This document shows, piece by piece, positions 9,448-19,703 of a stretch of 64,000 nucleotides of DNA (position 1 is the first letter of the stretch; the number at the start of each line of letters is the position of its first letter). The translations under genes were made by a program, and so were the position numbers. The notes beneath the pieces were generated by a model that worked only from the letters and a program-made list of their open reading frames with translations, was not told where the DNA came from and made no database searches. Source of the DNA: Candidatus Hodarchaeota archaeon (GTDB lineage Archaea > Asgardarchaeota > Heimdallarchaeia > Hodarchaeales > YT1-039); NCBI GenBank assembly GCA_016840025.1, contig JAEOTF010000479.1:19586-83585 (forward strand), written 5' to 3'.

Positions 9448-9937
9448 TACCAACATCCTATATGATTTACTTTTAGAAAATCAGCCGCATTCTGATAAAG
9501 CCATTTATGCCTTGGCAACTTGTAGTTCACAAGGCAAATTAATAATTTCTGAAGTAGTATACGCGGAACTTCTTGTTCCTTTTCTAAGAGGACAGATTGA
9601 TCTAAAGTTAAAAACATTTTTGGATGAAACGAACATCTCTCTAGTTAATACATCCGAAGTTGGCTGCCAAGAGACCGCAAAAGCATGGAATAAATACATA
9701 AGCCATCGAAAAATCACTCAAAAAATAATGTGCTCTCAATGTGGTCATCAAAAGCAATTTATTTGTGAAAAATGCAGAGAACAAATAAATTGGCGGAATC
9801 ATATTATTACTGATTTTCTAGTTGGTGGTCATGCATTAGAGAATGCTAATCGTCTATTAACACGAGACAGAGGATTTTATCAAAAATATTTCCAGAATTT
9901 AAAAGTTTTAGATCCAAGAACTTTAGGACAAGATTAG
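9431..9937 (+). CDS. PIN-domain toxin with zinc-ribbon-like insert; non-AUG start
   Basis: The frame runs in from 9416. The first catalytic Asp (ITAIDTNILYDLL, Asp codon at 9446) lies well before the first conventional in-frame start (TTG at 9512), so translation must begin upstream. CTG at 9431 is the best candidate, about ten bases after AGGAG inside the antitoxin gene; ATA (9434) or ATT (9443) are other options. Other PIN residues are the Glu in VVYAELL, the Asp in IITDFLVGGHA and the Asp in LLTRDRGF. Between them is a C-x2-C...C-x2-C insert (CSQCGHQ, CEKCRE), a likely zinc ribbon that is not part of minimal VapC. Overlap with 9199-9447 indicates coupling. Confidence 0.72.
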   Translation: MITAIDTNILYDLLLENQPHSDKAIYALATCSSQGKLIISEVVYAELLVPFLRGQIDLKLKTFLDETNISLVNTSEVGCQETAKAWNKYISHRKITQKIMCSQCGHQKQFICEKCREQINWRNHIITDFLVGGHALENANRLLTRDRGFYQKYFQNLKVLDPRTLGQD

Positions 9938-10026
9938 TATTTCACAGTCTAATATTTCAGGAATCCCTATCAATAGATTGGGCTCATTAATTAGAAAGAG
10001 AAAATGAGACAAGATTTAGATTGCTT

Positions 10027-13000
10027 TTATTTTTTATACCGTTTAAGAATCAAATCTGTGGTTTTCTGGGTAAACTCCACTTTTTTGTCCACAGTTTTGG
10101 TCATAAATTCGGGAAACCGGGTGAGTTTGGCACTTACTTCCCGTTTAATCGCGTCTTGTTTGGCAGAATCTCTTGCTGCTTCCTGTAACTCTTCTCGTCC
10201 AAACTTTTCTTCTAACTCCTTAGTAAGCGTCCGGGCACAATAGCGAGGTCCAAACACCGTCTTCCGTCCGATAAGGGTTTTTACTTTGCTAAGCGGCTTA
10301 GAGACTTGTCGTCGTGCTTGGGGCACTATTCCAATGACCACAAAGAGGAGTAAGAGCATTCCTAAAATGGTCAATAACGCCGTGTTTTCTTCCACAAATT
10401 TCTCGAGTCCTTCTTTGGGCGCCTCAGCGATATTAACATCGAAGGTGGCGAGGATGACTCCTTCATGTTTCGCTACAACATCATACACCCCAAGGGTAGC
10501 AAAGATGTAACTAAAACTCGTCCGCCCGTCCGATCCTGTGAGGGTACTATTTTGATAGGCGTCATTGATATACCAATCAACTTGAGCCCCGATTACCGGG
10601 GTACCATCGTTTAATATCAACATTATACTCCGATGGAAGGCCGAAGTGTTGGCTAAGATATAAATGGTAAATTCCACTGCTTGCCCTACCGTTCCATTCA
10701 CAGTCGCTGGCCCCGTCCAACTTGCATAATACCCCGCGGTCACGGTCACCCAGATCTCCCCCCAACTACGCTCATTATAGAAGAATGCTACTTGATAGAT
10801 CCCTGAATCGACAAAGGCATAATTGAAATAGAGATAGCCATTTGAATCCGAGAATTGTGAGTCAACCTGTGTGCCGTTCACAAGTAACCCCACGCGAACC
10901 CCTGCTGTCGCAATAGGAGGAGTTTCATTATAATAGATCCATCCTACAAAAGAAACCGCTTTTCCTATCACTGCCTCCGTCATGGTCGTGGTGGGACTAA
11001 TAACGGTTACTATTGGAGATGAAGCAATTACATAAATTAGTAATTTCGTGACGCTGTTGTTTCTCGTTAATTCCATCCCATCTTTCAGCACGGTTACTGT
11101 AATAGTGGCAGCAGTCAAAAAGAATTCTGTTGTATTCACCCATCCATTGGTATCGGTCCGCAGAGAAGACAGAATCCCGTCGTTTAACTTATAGACCAAG
11201 TCTACATCTGGAACCGGCTTGCCCTCATCATCAACCAGTTGTCCATTAAGTGTATAGTTATAGCCCAAGTTGAGATAAATAGGAGTTGGCTCCACATCTT
11301 CACCGTTGAACCAAAACTCCAAGTCTGTCGTGATGAGATAAATGTCCTCTTGCAGCCCTCTCACCGGTGCTTTCACTTCCACATGATGGGAGCCAGGACT
11401 GGTGAGTTGAAGGAAGTAGGTGCTGTATCCCGTAGCATTTGTTGTAACTGTGCTTAAAAATGCCCCATCCATCCACCAATCGACCTCTATATCGTCCATT
11501 GCTATACTAGTGTTCGTTTCAACGCGTACCTGGAGGAGTATAATATCATAGAGCAGGGGGGATTGATTTGGTGTTACTTCTGCAAAGCGGAGACCTAGCT
11601 CTTCTACAGTTAGAAAGGTTGTATAATTAGTGGAATAACCCACCTCAGCTATCACGGTGATAGTGATATTCCACACACCAATTAATGAATAATTGGGAGT
11701 CCCTGTGATTATTCCTGAGGAGGTATTAAGGGTTAACCAAGTCGTACTATTCCCAGCAAGCGTCCACGTCAGATTACTGGGGTAGGCAATCGACGCATTG
11801 AAATCATAGTAGAAATCTGTTATTTCGGTGACATTCAAGCTAGATGGTTTAGTAGTTAAGTCTGGCGCTATATCCATAATATTTACTGTCAGAAAAACAG
11901 TGTAAACTGTGCTTTCCCCATCATCAGCTTCCACCATAATGGTTATATTCCACACCCCGAGATGAGAACGGTTCGGTAATCCACTTAGTTCCCCCGAGGT
12001 GGCATTAATTGTTAACCAGCTCGTTCCATTACCAGTAAGAGTCCATGTCAAGTTAGTAGGATAAATGGATGAACCATTATCATAGTAATAAATTAATGAC
12101 CCATTGAAATCGTAATAAAATAGCTGTCCTTCGGTTATGTTCGAAGCTGCAGGAGTTGTTGTTATCTCTAGGGAAAAACCAAGAATTTTTACTTCCGAAT
12201 AATTAGCGGGGGCGCCTAAAGGACTAACAGCCATATTATTAGCCAAGTCGGTAGCCTGAACATAATAACGCAGCGTTGTGTTAAATGCAAAAGGTCCTAA
12301 AGTCGCTTGATAAGGTGTACCAGTCATGGGAATTGTGTTCCATTGACTTTCTTCGACCGACCAATAGAGAATTACGGATTTTACGCCGTTATCGTCAGTT
12401 ACATCGGCTGTAATATTCACAGTATCATAATATGTCACATTAGTTAACGGAGCTTGGGTAACAGATGAAATTATGGGCAAAACATTTTCAAAAGTCAATT
12501 TCGTCACAAATGCGTCAGATTGACCTGTTTTATGGGTAGGTTGATAAGCATTGGGGGTTATTGGAAAATCCATAGAAAGCCACGTATCCCCAGTAATATA
12601 ACAATTACCTGCACTATCTACGGCAATTCCATACCCATAGTCATTTGATGTACCCCCAAAATATGTACTGAACTCTAATCCATTTCCTGCGGTGCTTAAT
12701 ATTGTCACAAACGCATCACGAGTCCCCTTTTTAGTAGTTAGAGTAGTATTTTGGGTCGGAAAATTCGATGAGTCAGTGTCCCCAGTAATGTAACAATTGC
12801 CTACACTATTCACCGCTATCCCGTTTGGATAATCGTATCCTGAACCCCCTACATAGGTGCTGTACACGAGTCCGGTACCTGCTGCATTAAGTTTCGTCAC
12901 AAACACATCAAAAATCCCAATTTTAGAGGATTGGTAGGCATTAAGTGTGGGAAAATTTGGAGAAGAAGTATGCCCGGTAATATATGCATTCCCTGCAGTA

Positions 13001-14667
13001 TCGACAGCTATCGCTTTTCCTATATCATTATATGTTCCTCCCAAATACGTGCTATACACGAGACTCCCTGCGCTATTCAATTTCGTCACAAATGCTTCAG
13101 ATCCACCACCGTAAGTAGAGTTGTAAGCATTTTGGGTGGGAAAATCAGAGGAAAGAGTATCTCCAGCAACGTAACAATTACCACCAGAGTCTAGTGCCAT
13201 ATCCCACCCCCGATCAGTACTAGATCCTCCTAAATACGTACTGAATACAAAAGCTCCATTACTATTCAATTTCGTCACAAATGCTTCAAACCCACCATTG
13301 CTGGAAGGTTGGTAGGCATTATGTGTGGGAAAATTAGAAGCATCAGTATATCCAGCAACGTAAACATTTTCATCATCATCAGCAGCAATTCGTTTCCCGG
13401 ACTCACTATAAACTCCTAAGGAATCGTTTCCACCAAGAAACGTACTGAACACGAGTCCATTGCCGGTTGCATTTAGTTTGAACACAAAAGCTTCATGAAG
13501 TCCTTCAAATGTGGTATCGACAGCATTGAGGAGTGGAAAATCAGTGGAACCAGTATATCCAGTTACATAAACATTCCCAGCAGTGTCTACTGCTATCCCT
13601 TCTCCATAGTCGTATTCTAAGCCCCCAAAAAACGTACTAAACACAATCCCATTGCCTGTTGAATTCATTTTCGTCACAAACACATCAGCCCATCCCCCTA
13701 TTGTACCTTGATAAGGGTTAGAAGTTACAAAGTTATAAGAATGCGTAAACCCAGTTACATAGACATTCTCTGCATCATCCACCGCAATTCCAAATCCCCT
13801 GTCTACTGCTGAGCCCCCAAGATAAGTGCTAAACCAGAGCAACTCTGGATCAATAATGAGGGGCTGGTTTGAGTCATAATCCTCTATATTGAACCCGTAA
13901 CTTTGGGAAAGAGGGTCTTTTAAGATAAAATGTGCCGACACAGGGGTTTTATCCGCTTGAAAGACCTGGAGCTTAGTATCATAGAATGTTAATGCTTCTG
14001 CGATATTATGTGCCTTTATTGTCACGGTATGAGCTCGCACATCCAGAATCACAGCTCCGTTTACCTTCACTGTAATGTGTTCAGGAATCCCTCCTGGACG
14101 CACAATAAACTCATATTTCAACCCCTTTGTGGTCATATAATATCGCAGATCAATCTGCGGATATAAGTCGTAGTACCAGATTTCACCCCAACTGGGCACA
14201 TTCGTGAGGTGAAGAGAACCGTAAAAGTAGTTCGTTGAGGGGCTTTTCATTATTTTTCCAACAGGTGTGACTCGTGTTGCTTCAGGAAACGTTAGAAAGA
14301 AGCTAGTTCTTGATTTATCGTTTTGGGATCTGCTTACAAATATGATCTTAGAATTTCCGAACCCCACGCTCATCTCCGCGCTGGAATAATAATACAGGAT
14401 CTTGGGATCCTCTATTTGACCCTTGTTCTCGACAAACCCTGAAAATGGTAGCTTAGACGGGAGTTCTATGGATGATTTAAAGAGTTCTTTTTCTATTTCA
14501 CTAGGGAGTTCTGGTTTTTGCGGATTCGTGGCATCCTTGGCGTAAGAACTCGCGGTAGTCCTCATAGAAAAGGCTGGAGAAAAACTTCCTAGAAGAAGAA
14601 CAGTTACAATTAAGAAAACTAATGAGTAGGAAGAATATTTGAAGAAATTCATCAATTTACTTCTCAT
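10027..14667 (-). CDS. Giant SBBP beta-propeller surface protein, copy 2
   Basis: This 1546-aa paralog of 3369-7985 has the same plan. It has an N-terminal hydrophobic segment (about 15-35), an FSGFVENKGQ domain, seven SBBP repeats (the third with an extra SLGVYSESG loop), and an Ig/FN3-like module. Two He_PIG-like repeats follow, the first with an inserted tyrosine-rich YYYDNGSS patch, then Ig-like stalk domains, a transmembrane helix at about 1432-1452 and the conserved basic tail. GAGGGG sits five bases before the ATG. The last kilobase is very similar to copy 3 and their upstream regions match, marking a recent tandem duplication. Many sequons in the stalk suggest glycosylation. Confidence 0.92.
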   Translation of the reverse strand: MRSKLMNFFKYSSYSLVFLIVTVLLLGSFSPAFSMRTTASSYAKDATNPQKPELPSEIEKELFKSSIELPSKLPFSGFVENKGQIEDPKILYYYSSAEMSVGFGNSKIIFVSRSQNDKSRTSFFLTFPEATRVTPVGKIMKSPSTNYFYGSLHLTNVPSWGEIWYYDLYPQIDLRYYMTTKGLKYEFIVRPGGIPEHITVKVNGAVILDVRAHTVTIKAHNIAEALTFYDTKLQVFQADKTPVSAHFILKDPLSQSYGFNIEDYDSNQPLIIDPELLWFSTYLGGSAVDRGFGIAVDDAENVYVTGFTHSYNFVTSNPYQGTIGGWADVFVTKMNSTGNGIVFSTFFGGLEYDYGEGIAVDTAGNVYVTGYTGSTDFPLLNAVDTTFEGLHEAFVFKLNATGNGLVFSTFLGGNDSLGVYSESGKRIAADDDENVYVAGYTDASNFPTHNAYQPSSNGGFEAFVTKLNSNGAFVFSTYLGGSSTDRGWDMALDSGGNCYVAGDTLSSDFPTQNAYNSTYGGGSEAFVTKLNSAGSLVYSTYLGGTYNDIGKAIAVDTAGNAYITGHTSSPNFPTLNAYQSSKIGIFDVFVTKLNAAGTGLVYSTYVGGSGYDYPNGIAVNSVGNCYITGDTDSSNFPTQNTTLTTKKGTRDAFVTILSTAGNGLEFSTYFGGTSNDYGYGIAVDSAGNCYITGDTWLSMDFPITPNAYQPTHKTGQSDAFVTKLTFENVLPIISSVTQAPLTNVTYYDTVNITADVTDDNGVKSVILYWSVEESQWNTIPMTGTPYQATLGPFAFNTTLRYYVQATDLANNMAVSPLGAPANYSEVKILGFSLEITTTPAASNITEGQLFYYDFNGSLIYYYDNGSSIYPTNLTWTLTGNGTSWLTINATSGELSGLPNRSHLGVWNITIMVEADDGESTVYTVFLTVNIMDIAPDLTTKPSSLNVTEITDFYYDFNASIAYPSNLTWTLAGNSTTWLTLNTSSGIITGTPNYSLIGVWNITITVIAEVGYSTNYTTFLTVEELGLRFAEVTPNQSPLLYDIILLQVRVETNTSIAMDDIEVDWWMDGAFLSTVTTNATGYSTYFLQLTSPGSHHVEVKAPVRGLQEDIYLITTDLEFWFNGEDVEPTPIYLNLGYNYTLNGQLVDDEGKPVPDVDLVYKLNDGILSSLRTDTNGWVNTTEFFLTAATITVTVLKDGMELTRNNSVTKLLIYVIASSPIVTVISPTTTMTEAVIGKAVSFVGWIYYNETPPIATAGVRVGLLVNGTQVDSQFSDSNGYLYFNYAFVDSGIYQVAFFYNERSWGEIWVTVTAGYYASWTGPATVNGTVGQAVEFTIYILANTSAFHRSIMLILNDGTPVIGAQVDWYINDAYQNSTLTGSDGRTSFSYIFATLGVYDVVAKHEGVILATFDVNIAEAPKEGLEKFVEENTALLTILGMLLLLFVVIGIVPQARRQVSKPLSKVKTLIGRKTVFGPRYCARTLTKELEEKFGREELQEAARDSAKQDAIKREVSAKLTRFPEFMTKTVDKKVEFTQKTTDLILKRYKK

Positions 14668-14727
14668 TTAGACCCCTCAGAAGAAGAGATAAGAATATTG
14701 CACATTAATTGCTAAGTAATTTTCTTT

Positions 14728-14740
14728 TATTAATTAATCT
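14728..14740 (-). promoter_or_regulatory. Conserved upstream motif of SBBP copy 2
   Basis: TATTAATTAATCT on the plus strand begins 61 bases upstream of the ATG at 14667. It differs at one base from the motif at the same distance before copies 1 and 3. It is proposed as a TATA-like core element on the basis of conserved spacing. Confidence 0.45.
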
Positions 14741-14808
14741 ACAATAGAATATCTACAATATCTAAGAATCCAGCTGATGAAATCAAACATACTATTAAGT
14801 TATATTGG

Positions 14809-17800
14809 TTATTTCTTATACCGTTTAAGGATAAGGTCTGTGGTTTTCTGGGTGAACTCGACTTTTTCGTCCACAGTTTTGGTCATAAATTCAGAAAACC
14901 GGGTGAGTTTGGCACTCACTTCCCGTTTAATCGCGTCTTGTTTGGCAGAATCTATTGCTGCTTCATGTAACTCTTCTCGTCCAAACTTTTCTTCTAACTC
15001 CTGAGTAAGCGTCCGGGCACAGTAGCGGGGTCCAAATACCGTCTTCCGTCCGATAAGGGTTTTTACTTTGCTAAGTGGCTTAGAGACTTGTCGTCGTGCT
15101 TGGGGAACTATCCCAATGACCACAAAGAGGAGTAATAACACCCCTAGGACGGTCAATAGCGCCGTATTTTCTTCCACAAACTTTTCTAAGCCTTTTTTGG
15201 GCGCCTCAGCAATGTTAACGTTGAAGGTGGCGAGAGTAACTCCTTCATGTTTCGCTACGACCTCGTAAAAGCCTAGGGTAGCAAAGATGTAACTAAAACT
15301 CGTTCGACCATCCGTTCCGGTGACGGTACTATTTTGATAGGCGTCATTGATATACCAATCGACTTGAGCCCCGATTACAGGGGTTCCGTCGTTTAATATC
15401 AACGTTATACTTCGATGGAAGGTCGAAGTGTTGGACAGGAGATAAATGGTAAATTCTACTGCTTTTCCTACCGTTCCATTCACAGTGGATGGACCCGTCC
15501 AACTTGCATAATACCCCGCGGTCACAGTTACCCAGATCTCCCCCCAGCTAGTCTCATTGTAGTAAAATGCCACCCGATAGGTTCCTGAATTGATAAAAGC
15601 ATAATCGAAATAGAGATAACCATTCGCGTCCGAAAATTGGGAATCCACTTGCGTCCCATTCACTAACAACCCCACACGGGCTCTTGGTGTCGCAATGGGT
15701 GGGGTTTCGTTATAATAAATCCACCCAACAAATGATACGGGTTTTCTTATCACCGTTTCGGTGATTGCCATGGTAGGACTGATAACGGTTACTACTGGAT
15801 ATGAAGCAATCACATAAATTAGTAATTGCGCAACACTGTTGTTTCTTGTTAATTCCATTCCATCTTTCAGCACAGTTACTGTAATGGTGGCAGCTGTCAC
15901 AAAGAATTCCGTCGTATTCGCCCAACCATTAGCATCGGTTCGCAGAGAAGACAGAGAAGCACTGTTCAACATATACACCAAGTCTACATCTGGAACTGCC
16001 TTACCGTCGTCATCGACCAGTTGGCCATTAAGTGTATAGTTATCGCCTAAGGTGAGATAGACAGGGGTGGGTTCCAAATCTTCACCGTTGAACCAAAACT
16101 CCAGGCCTGTTGTGGGGAGATAGATGTTCGCTTGTAGACCTCTCACTGGTACTTTCGCTTCTACATGACGGGTGCCCGAACTGGTGAGTTGAAGGAGATA
16201 GGTGCTGTACCCCGTGGCATTCGTTGCAGTTGTGTTTAGTAAAATATCATCCAACCACCATTCAACCTCTATATCCTCCACTGCGATACTGGTATTCGTT
16301 TCCACCCTTACGAAAAGTAAAATAACATCATATAATAAAGCATCTTGATTAGGGGTTACATCTGTGAACTGGAGAGTTAGTTCTGTTACGGTAAGAAAGG
16401 TGGTATACGTCGTGGGATGACCAACTTCTGCGGTCACGGTGATGGTGATATTCCACACGCCAATCAAAGAGTAGTTGGCAAAACCAGTGATTAATCCTGA
16501 GGTGGAATTCATAGTTAACCAAGCTGTACTATTACCGGCAAGCGTCCACGTCAGGTTGCTGGGATAGGCGATAGTCGCATTGAAATCGTAGTAGAAATCC
16601 ATTATTTCGGTGGTATTCAAACTCGGGGGCATGGTGGTGAGTTCGGGGGTAATGTCCATCAGTTCAACAGTGAGAAAAGTCGTATAATTCGACGGAACCC
16701 CAACATCTGCTTCTACTATAACCGTGACATTCCATACCCCTATTTGCGAATGAGAAGGTATTCCACTTACCTCACCCGATGTTGAATTAATAGCCAACCA
16801 AGTTGTGCAGTTACCAGATAAAGTCCAGGTAAAATTCTCGGAAAGTGGGAATGTAGCATTAAAATCATACTGAAAGAGTATTCCTTCGGTGACATTCAAG
16901 GCTGAAGGAGTCGTAGTTATCTCCGGGGCATAATTAATAAAAATCTCTGTATAATTCGCAGGGGCGCCGATCGGATTGACAGCTTGATTATTTGCCCAAT
17001 CGAATGCCTGGATATAATACCACAGCGTCAAATTCCCAAGAAAGGGACCTATAGTCACTTGATAGGGCGTCCCATTCATAGAGATGGTCTGCCAAGTACT
17101 GTCATTGATTTTATCACTCTCATTGACCTTATAATAGAGTGTGACATTTTGGACATCTGCGAGATCATCGGTTACATTTGCCATAATAGTCATAGTATCA
17201 AGGTTGGTAATATTAACGGAAGCTGGTGACTGGGTTACGGAGGAAATCGTGGGGGAAACATCATCGCTTATTGCACTTAATTTAGTCACGAATGCATCAC
17301 TACTTCCATTATAGGTACTTTGGTAAGCGTTTAGGGTGGGGAAATCATCTGATAGAGTATATCCAGTAATGTAACAATTACCCTCGGCATCTACGGCGAT
17401 TCCTGCACTTTCTTCGTGGTTTGAACCTCCTAAATACGTACTATACATGAGGCCTGTCCCCGTGGCATTCAGTACTGTCACAAATCCATCCAGAGACCCC
17501 TTTCGGTAACTTTGGTAGGACTTATATGTAGGGAAATCATCGGACCAAGTCCACCCCGTAATATAACTATTTCCTGCACTATCTACCTCAATTCCATAAC
17601 CATATTCGTCGTCTGAACCCCCAACAAAGGTACTAAACACAACATTCCCAGTAATGTTGATTTTAGTAACAAAAACGTCGCCATCGTCACTGTATGTATC
17701 ATTGAAGGCGTTAACGATGGGAAAATCATCTGAATAAGTTTGTCCCGTAATGTAACAATTGCCCTCGGTATCTAGGGCAAGATCAAAAGCTTCTTCCTCA

Positions 17801-19446
17801 GCCCATCCCCCTAAATACGTGCTATACACAAGCCCGTTCCCGGACGCATTCAACTGCGTCATAAACACTTCTGAAAGTCCACCATTATATGTGCGGTCAT
17901 ATGCGTTAGGAGTGGTTGGAAAATCATAGGAATCAGTCCATCCCGTAATGTAACAATTGCCCTCAGTATCTACAGCAATTCCTCCCCAATTTTTCTCCTC
18001 ATCATCGCCCCCTAGATAGGTACTATACACGAGTTCGGTTCCATTGGCATTCAATTTCGTCACAAACACGTCAGTATATCCATTAAATGTGTCATTTAAG
18101 GCGTTAGCGGTGGGAAAATCCGTGGAATCAGTCCATCTCGTAATGTAACAATTTCCATCACTATCTACCGAAAGATCATAACTTTCTTCCCAATCTGATC
18201 CTCCTAAATACGTGCTATACACAAGCCCGTTCCCAGATGCATTCAACTGCGTCACAAATGCATCTGAATATCCACCACTATATGTACGGTTATATGCATT
18301 AGGAGTGGTTGGAAAATCATCTGATCGAGTATATCCAGTAATGTAACAATTGTTATCGGTATCTAGGACAATCCCATACCCATAGTCATCATTTGAGCCC
18401 CCCAAATAGGTACTATACAAGAGTCCCGTCCCTGTAGCATTGAATACTGTCACAAACACATCTCCCGCTCCTCCATATGTATCGTTATAGGCGTTGTAGG
18501 TGGGAAAATTAGTAGAGGTTGTCGTACCACTAATATAACTGTTTCCTGCACCATCTACGGCAATAGAAGGATCTATATGATACGTTTCGCTACCAGAACC
18601 CCCGAGATATGTGCTAAATAAGAGCCACTGTGGGTCAATAATGAGGGGCTGGGTTGGATCAATATTTTCTAGATAAAAGCCATAAGCTGTGGGATTTTTT
18701 GAGATGAAATGTGCATTAACTGGTGTTTTATCCGCTTGAAAGACTCGTAGATGGGTATCTTGAAATTTTATTGTATGTATGGGATCGTGTGCGTTTATTG
18801 TTACTATCTGAGCCTGCACATCCAGTGTCACCGCCCCATTCACCTTCACAGTGATTTGGGCTGGATTCCCCCCCGGTCGTACAATAAATTCATATTTCAG
18901 ACCTTCGGTGGTCATATAATACCGCAGATCAATCTGGGGGTACAAATCATAGTACCACACTTCTTCCCAGCTGGGGACATTCTCGATGTGCAGATCTCCA
19001 TAAAAATAGTTTGTAGGGTGACTTTTCTTCCCTTTCCCTACGGGAGTGACCAAAGTTGCGTCAGGGAACGTTAGGGAAAAGCTTGTTCCTGATGGATCGT
19101 TTTGGGATATGCTTACAAACGTAATCTTGGATATTCCAAACCCCACACTCATCTCCGAGTCGGAATAATAATACAAGATCTTGGGATCATCTACTTGGCC
19201 TTTATTTTCGATAAATCCTGAAAATGGCAGCTTAGACGGGAGTTCTATGGATGGTTTAAAAAGTGTTTTTTCTATTTCACTAGGAAGTGCTGGTTTTTTC
19301 GGATTCGTGGAATCATTGGCGTAAGAACTCGAGGTAGTTCTCATAAAAAAGATCGGAGAAAGACTTCCTAGAAGAAGAACGGTTACAATTAAGAAAACTA
19401 ATGAGCGAGAAGAATATTTGAAGAAATTTATCAATTTACTTTTCAT
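14809..19446 (-). CDS. Giant SBBP beta-propeller surface protein, copy 3
   Basis: This 1545-aa protein has the same architecture as copies 1 and 2: hydrophobic N-terminus, FSGFIENKGQ domain, seven SBBP repeats, Ig/FN3-like domain, two He_PIG-like repeats, Ig stalk, transmembrane helix near 1431-1451 and the conserved tail. Its propeller repeats are unusually acidic between the GG and GN motifs (SDWEES, DDEEKNW, WAEEEA), unlike the other copies, which suggests head diversification over a constant stalk. It is separated from copy 2 by only 141 bp. Its 5' flank is homologous to that of copy 2 and leads straight into stub B, the end of a lost further unit. Confidence 0.92.
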   Translation of the reverse strand: MKSKLINFFKYSSRSLVFLIVTVLLLGSLSPIFFMRTTSSSYANDSTNPKKPALPSEIEKTLFKPSIELPSKLPFSGFIENKGQVDDPKILYYYSDSEMSVGFGISKITFVSISQNDPSGTSFSLTFPDATLVTPVGKGKKSHPTNYFYGDLHIENVPSWEEVWYYDLYPQIDLRYYMTTEGLKYEFIVRPGGNPAQITVKVNGAVTLDVQAQIVTINAHDPIHTIKFQDTHLRVFQADKTPVNAHFISKNPTAYGFYLENIDPTQPLIIDPQWLLFSTYLGGSGSETYHIDPSIAVDGAGNSYISGTTTSTNFPTYNAYNDTYGGAGDVFVTVFNATGTGLLYSTYLGGSNDDYGYGIVLDTDNNCYITGYTRSDDFPTTPNAYNRTYSGGYSDAFVTQLNASGNGLVYSTYLGGSDWEESYDLSVDSDGNCYITRWTDSTDFPTANALNDTFNGYTDVFVTKLNANGTELVYSTYLGGDDEEKNWGGIAVDTEGNCYITGWTDSYDFPTTPNAYDRTYNGGLSEVFMTQLNASGNGLVYSTYLGGWAEEEAFDLALDTEGNCYITGQTYSDDFPIVNAFNDTYSDDGDVFVTKINITGNVVFSTFVGGSDDEYGYGIEVDSAGNSYITGWTWSDDFPTYKSYQSYRKGSLDGFVTVLNATGTGLMYSTYLGGSNHEESAGIAVDAEGNCYITGYTLSDDFPTLNAYQSTYNGSSDAFVTKLSAISDDVSPTISSVTQSPASVNITNLDTMTIMANVTDDLADVQNVTLYYKVNESDKINDSTWQTISMNGTPYQVTIGPFLGNLTLWYYIQAFDWANNQAVNPIGAPANYTEIFINYAPEITTTPSALNVTEGILFQYDFNATFPLSENFTWTLSGNCTTWLAINSTSGEVSGIPSHSQIGVWNVTVIVEADVGVPSNYTTFLTVELMDITPELTTMPPSLNTTEIMDFYYDFNATIAYPSNLTWTLAGNSTAWLTMNSTSGLITGFANYSLIGVWNITITVTAEVGHPTTYTTFLTVTELTLQFTDVTPNQDALLYDVILLFVRVETNTSIAVEDIEVEWWLDDILLNTTATNATGYSTYLLQLTSSGTRHVEAKVPVRGLQANIYLPTTGLEFWFNGEDLEPTPVYLTLGDNYTLNGQLVDDDGKAVPDVDLVYMLNSASLSSLRTDANGWANTTEFFVTAATITVTVLKDGMELTRNNSVAQLLIYVIASYPVVTVISPTMAITETVIRKPVSFVGWIYYNETPPIATPRARVGLLVNGTQVDSQFSDANGYLYFDYAFINSGTYRVAFYYNETSWGEIWVTVTAGYYASWTGPSTVNGTVGKAVEFTIYLLSNTSTFHRSITLILNDGTPVIGAQVDWYINDAYQNSTVTGTDGRTSFSYIFATLGFYEVVAKHEGVTLATFNVNIAEAPKKGLEKFVEENTALLTVLGVLLLLFVVIGIVPQARRQVSKPLSKVKTLIGRKTVFGPRYCARTLTQELEEKFGREELHEAAIDSAKQDAIKREVSAKLTRFSEFMTKTVDEKVEFTQKTTDLILKRYKK

Positions 19447-19580
19447 TTAGACCCCTCAGAGGACTAGATAAGAATAACACTCAAACATTATTAAGTTCAG
19501 TCTTCCAATATTAATCAATCTGCAATTATAATATCTAAAATCCAGCTGATGAAATCAGACTCACCATTGAGTTATGTTGA
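19447..19580. repeat. Duplicated intergenic spacer (pair with 14668-14808)
   Basis: The spacer upstream of copy 3 matches the spacer upstream of copy 2. Both contain the GACCCCTCAG ribosome-site complement, the 13-bp promoter motif and an identical 19-bp block (19539-19557 and 14767-14785) ending exactly 23 bases before the next TTA stop. This shows that the duplicated unit was a gene plus its upstream spacer. Confidence 0.8.
19509..19521 (-). promoter_or_regulatory. Conserved upstream motif of SBBP copy 3
   Basis: TATTAATCAATCT begins 63 bases upstream of the ATG at 19446 and is identical to the motif before copy 1. See 8049-8061 for the interpretation. Confidence 0.45.
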
Positions 19581-19664
19581 TTATTTCTTATAACGTTTCA
19601 GAATCAATTCTGTGGTTTTCTGGGTAAATTCGACTTTCTCGTCCACGGATTTGCTCATGAACTC
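19581..19664 (-). pseudogene. Orphan 3'-end stub of the giant family (stub B)
   Basis: About 27 codons on the minus strand encode EFMSKSVDEKVEFTQ followed by the ILKRYKK terminus and TAA. The stub sits the same distance from the shared 19-bp block as the real 3' end of copy 3 does, so it is the beginning of a third tandem unit. The rest of that unit is missing, replaced after about 19665 by unrelated sequence and a broken antitoxin gene. Confidence 0.85.
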
Positions 19665-19703
19665 GTTTAAAGCGTTTAATTATCAGTTCGTTTTTTATCT
19701 CTA

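Noticed and set aside
9354..9717. Two minus-strand frames opposite the VapBC-type operon
   Set aside because: They overlap recognisable AbrB and PIN sequences on the other strand and have no motifs.
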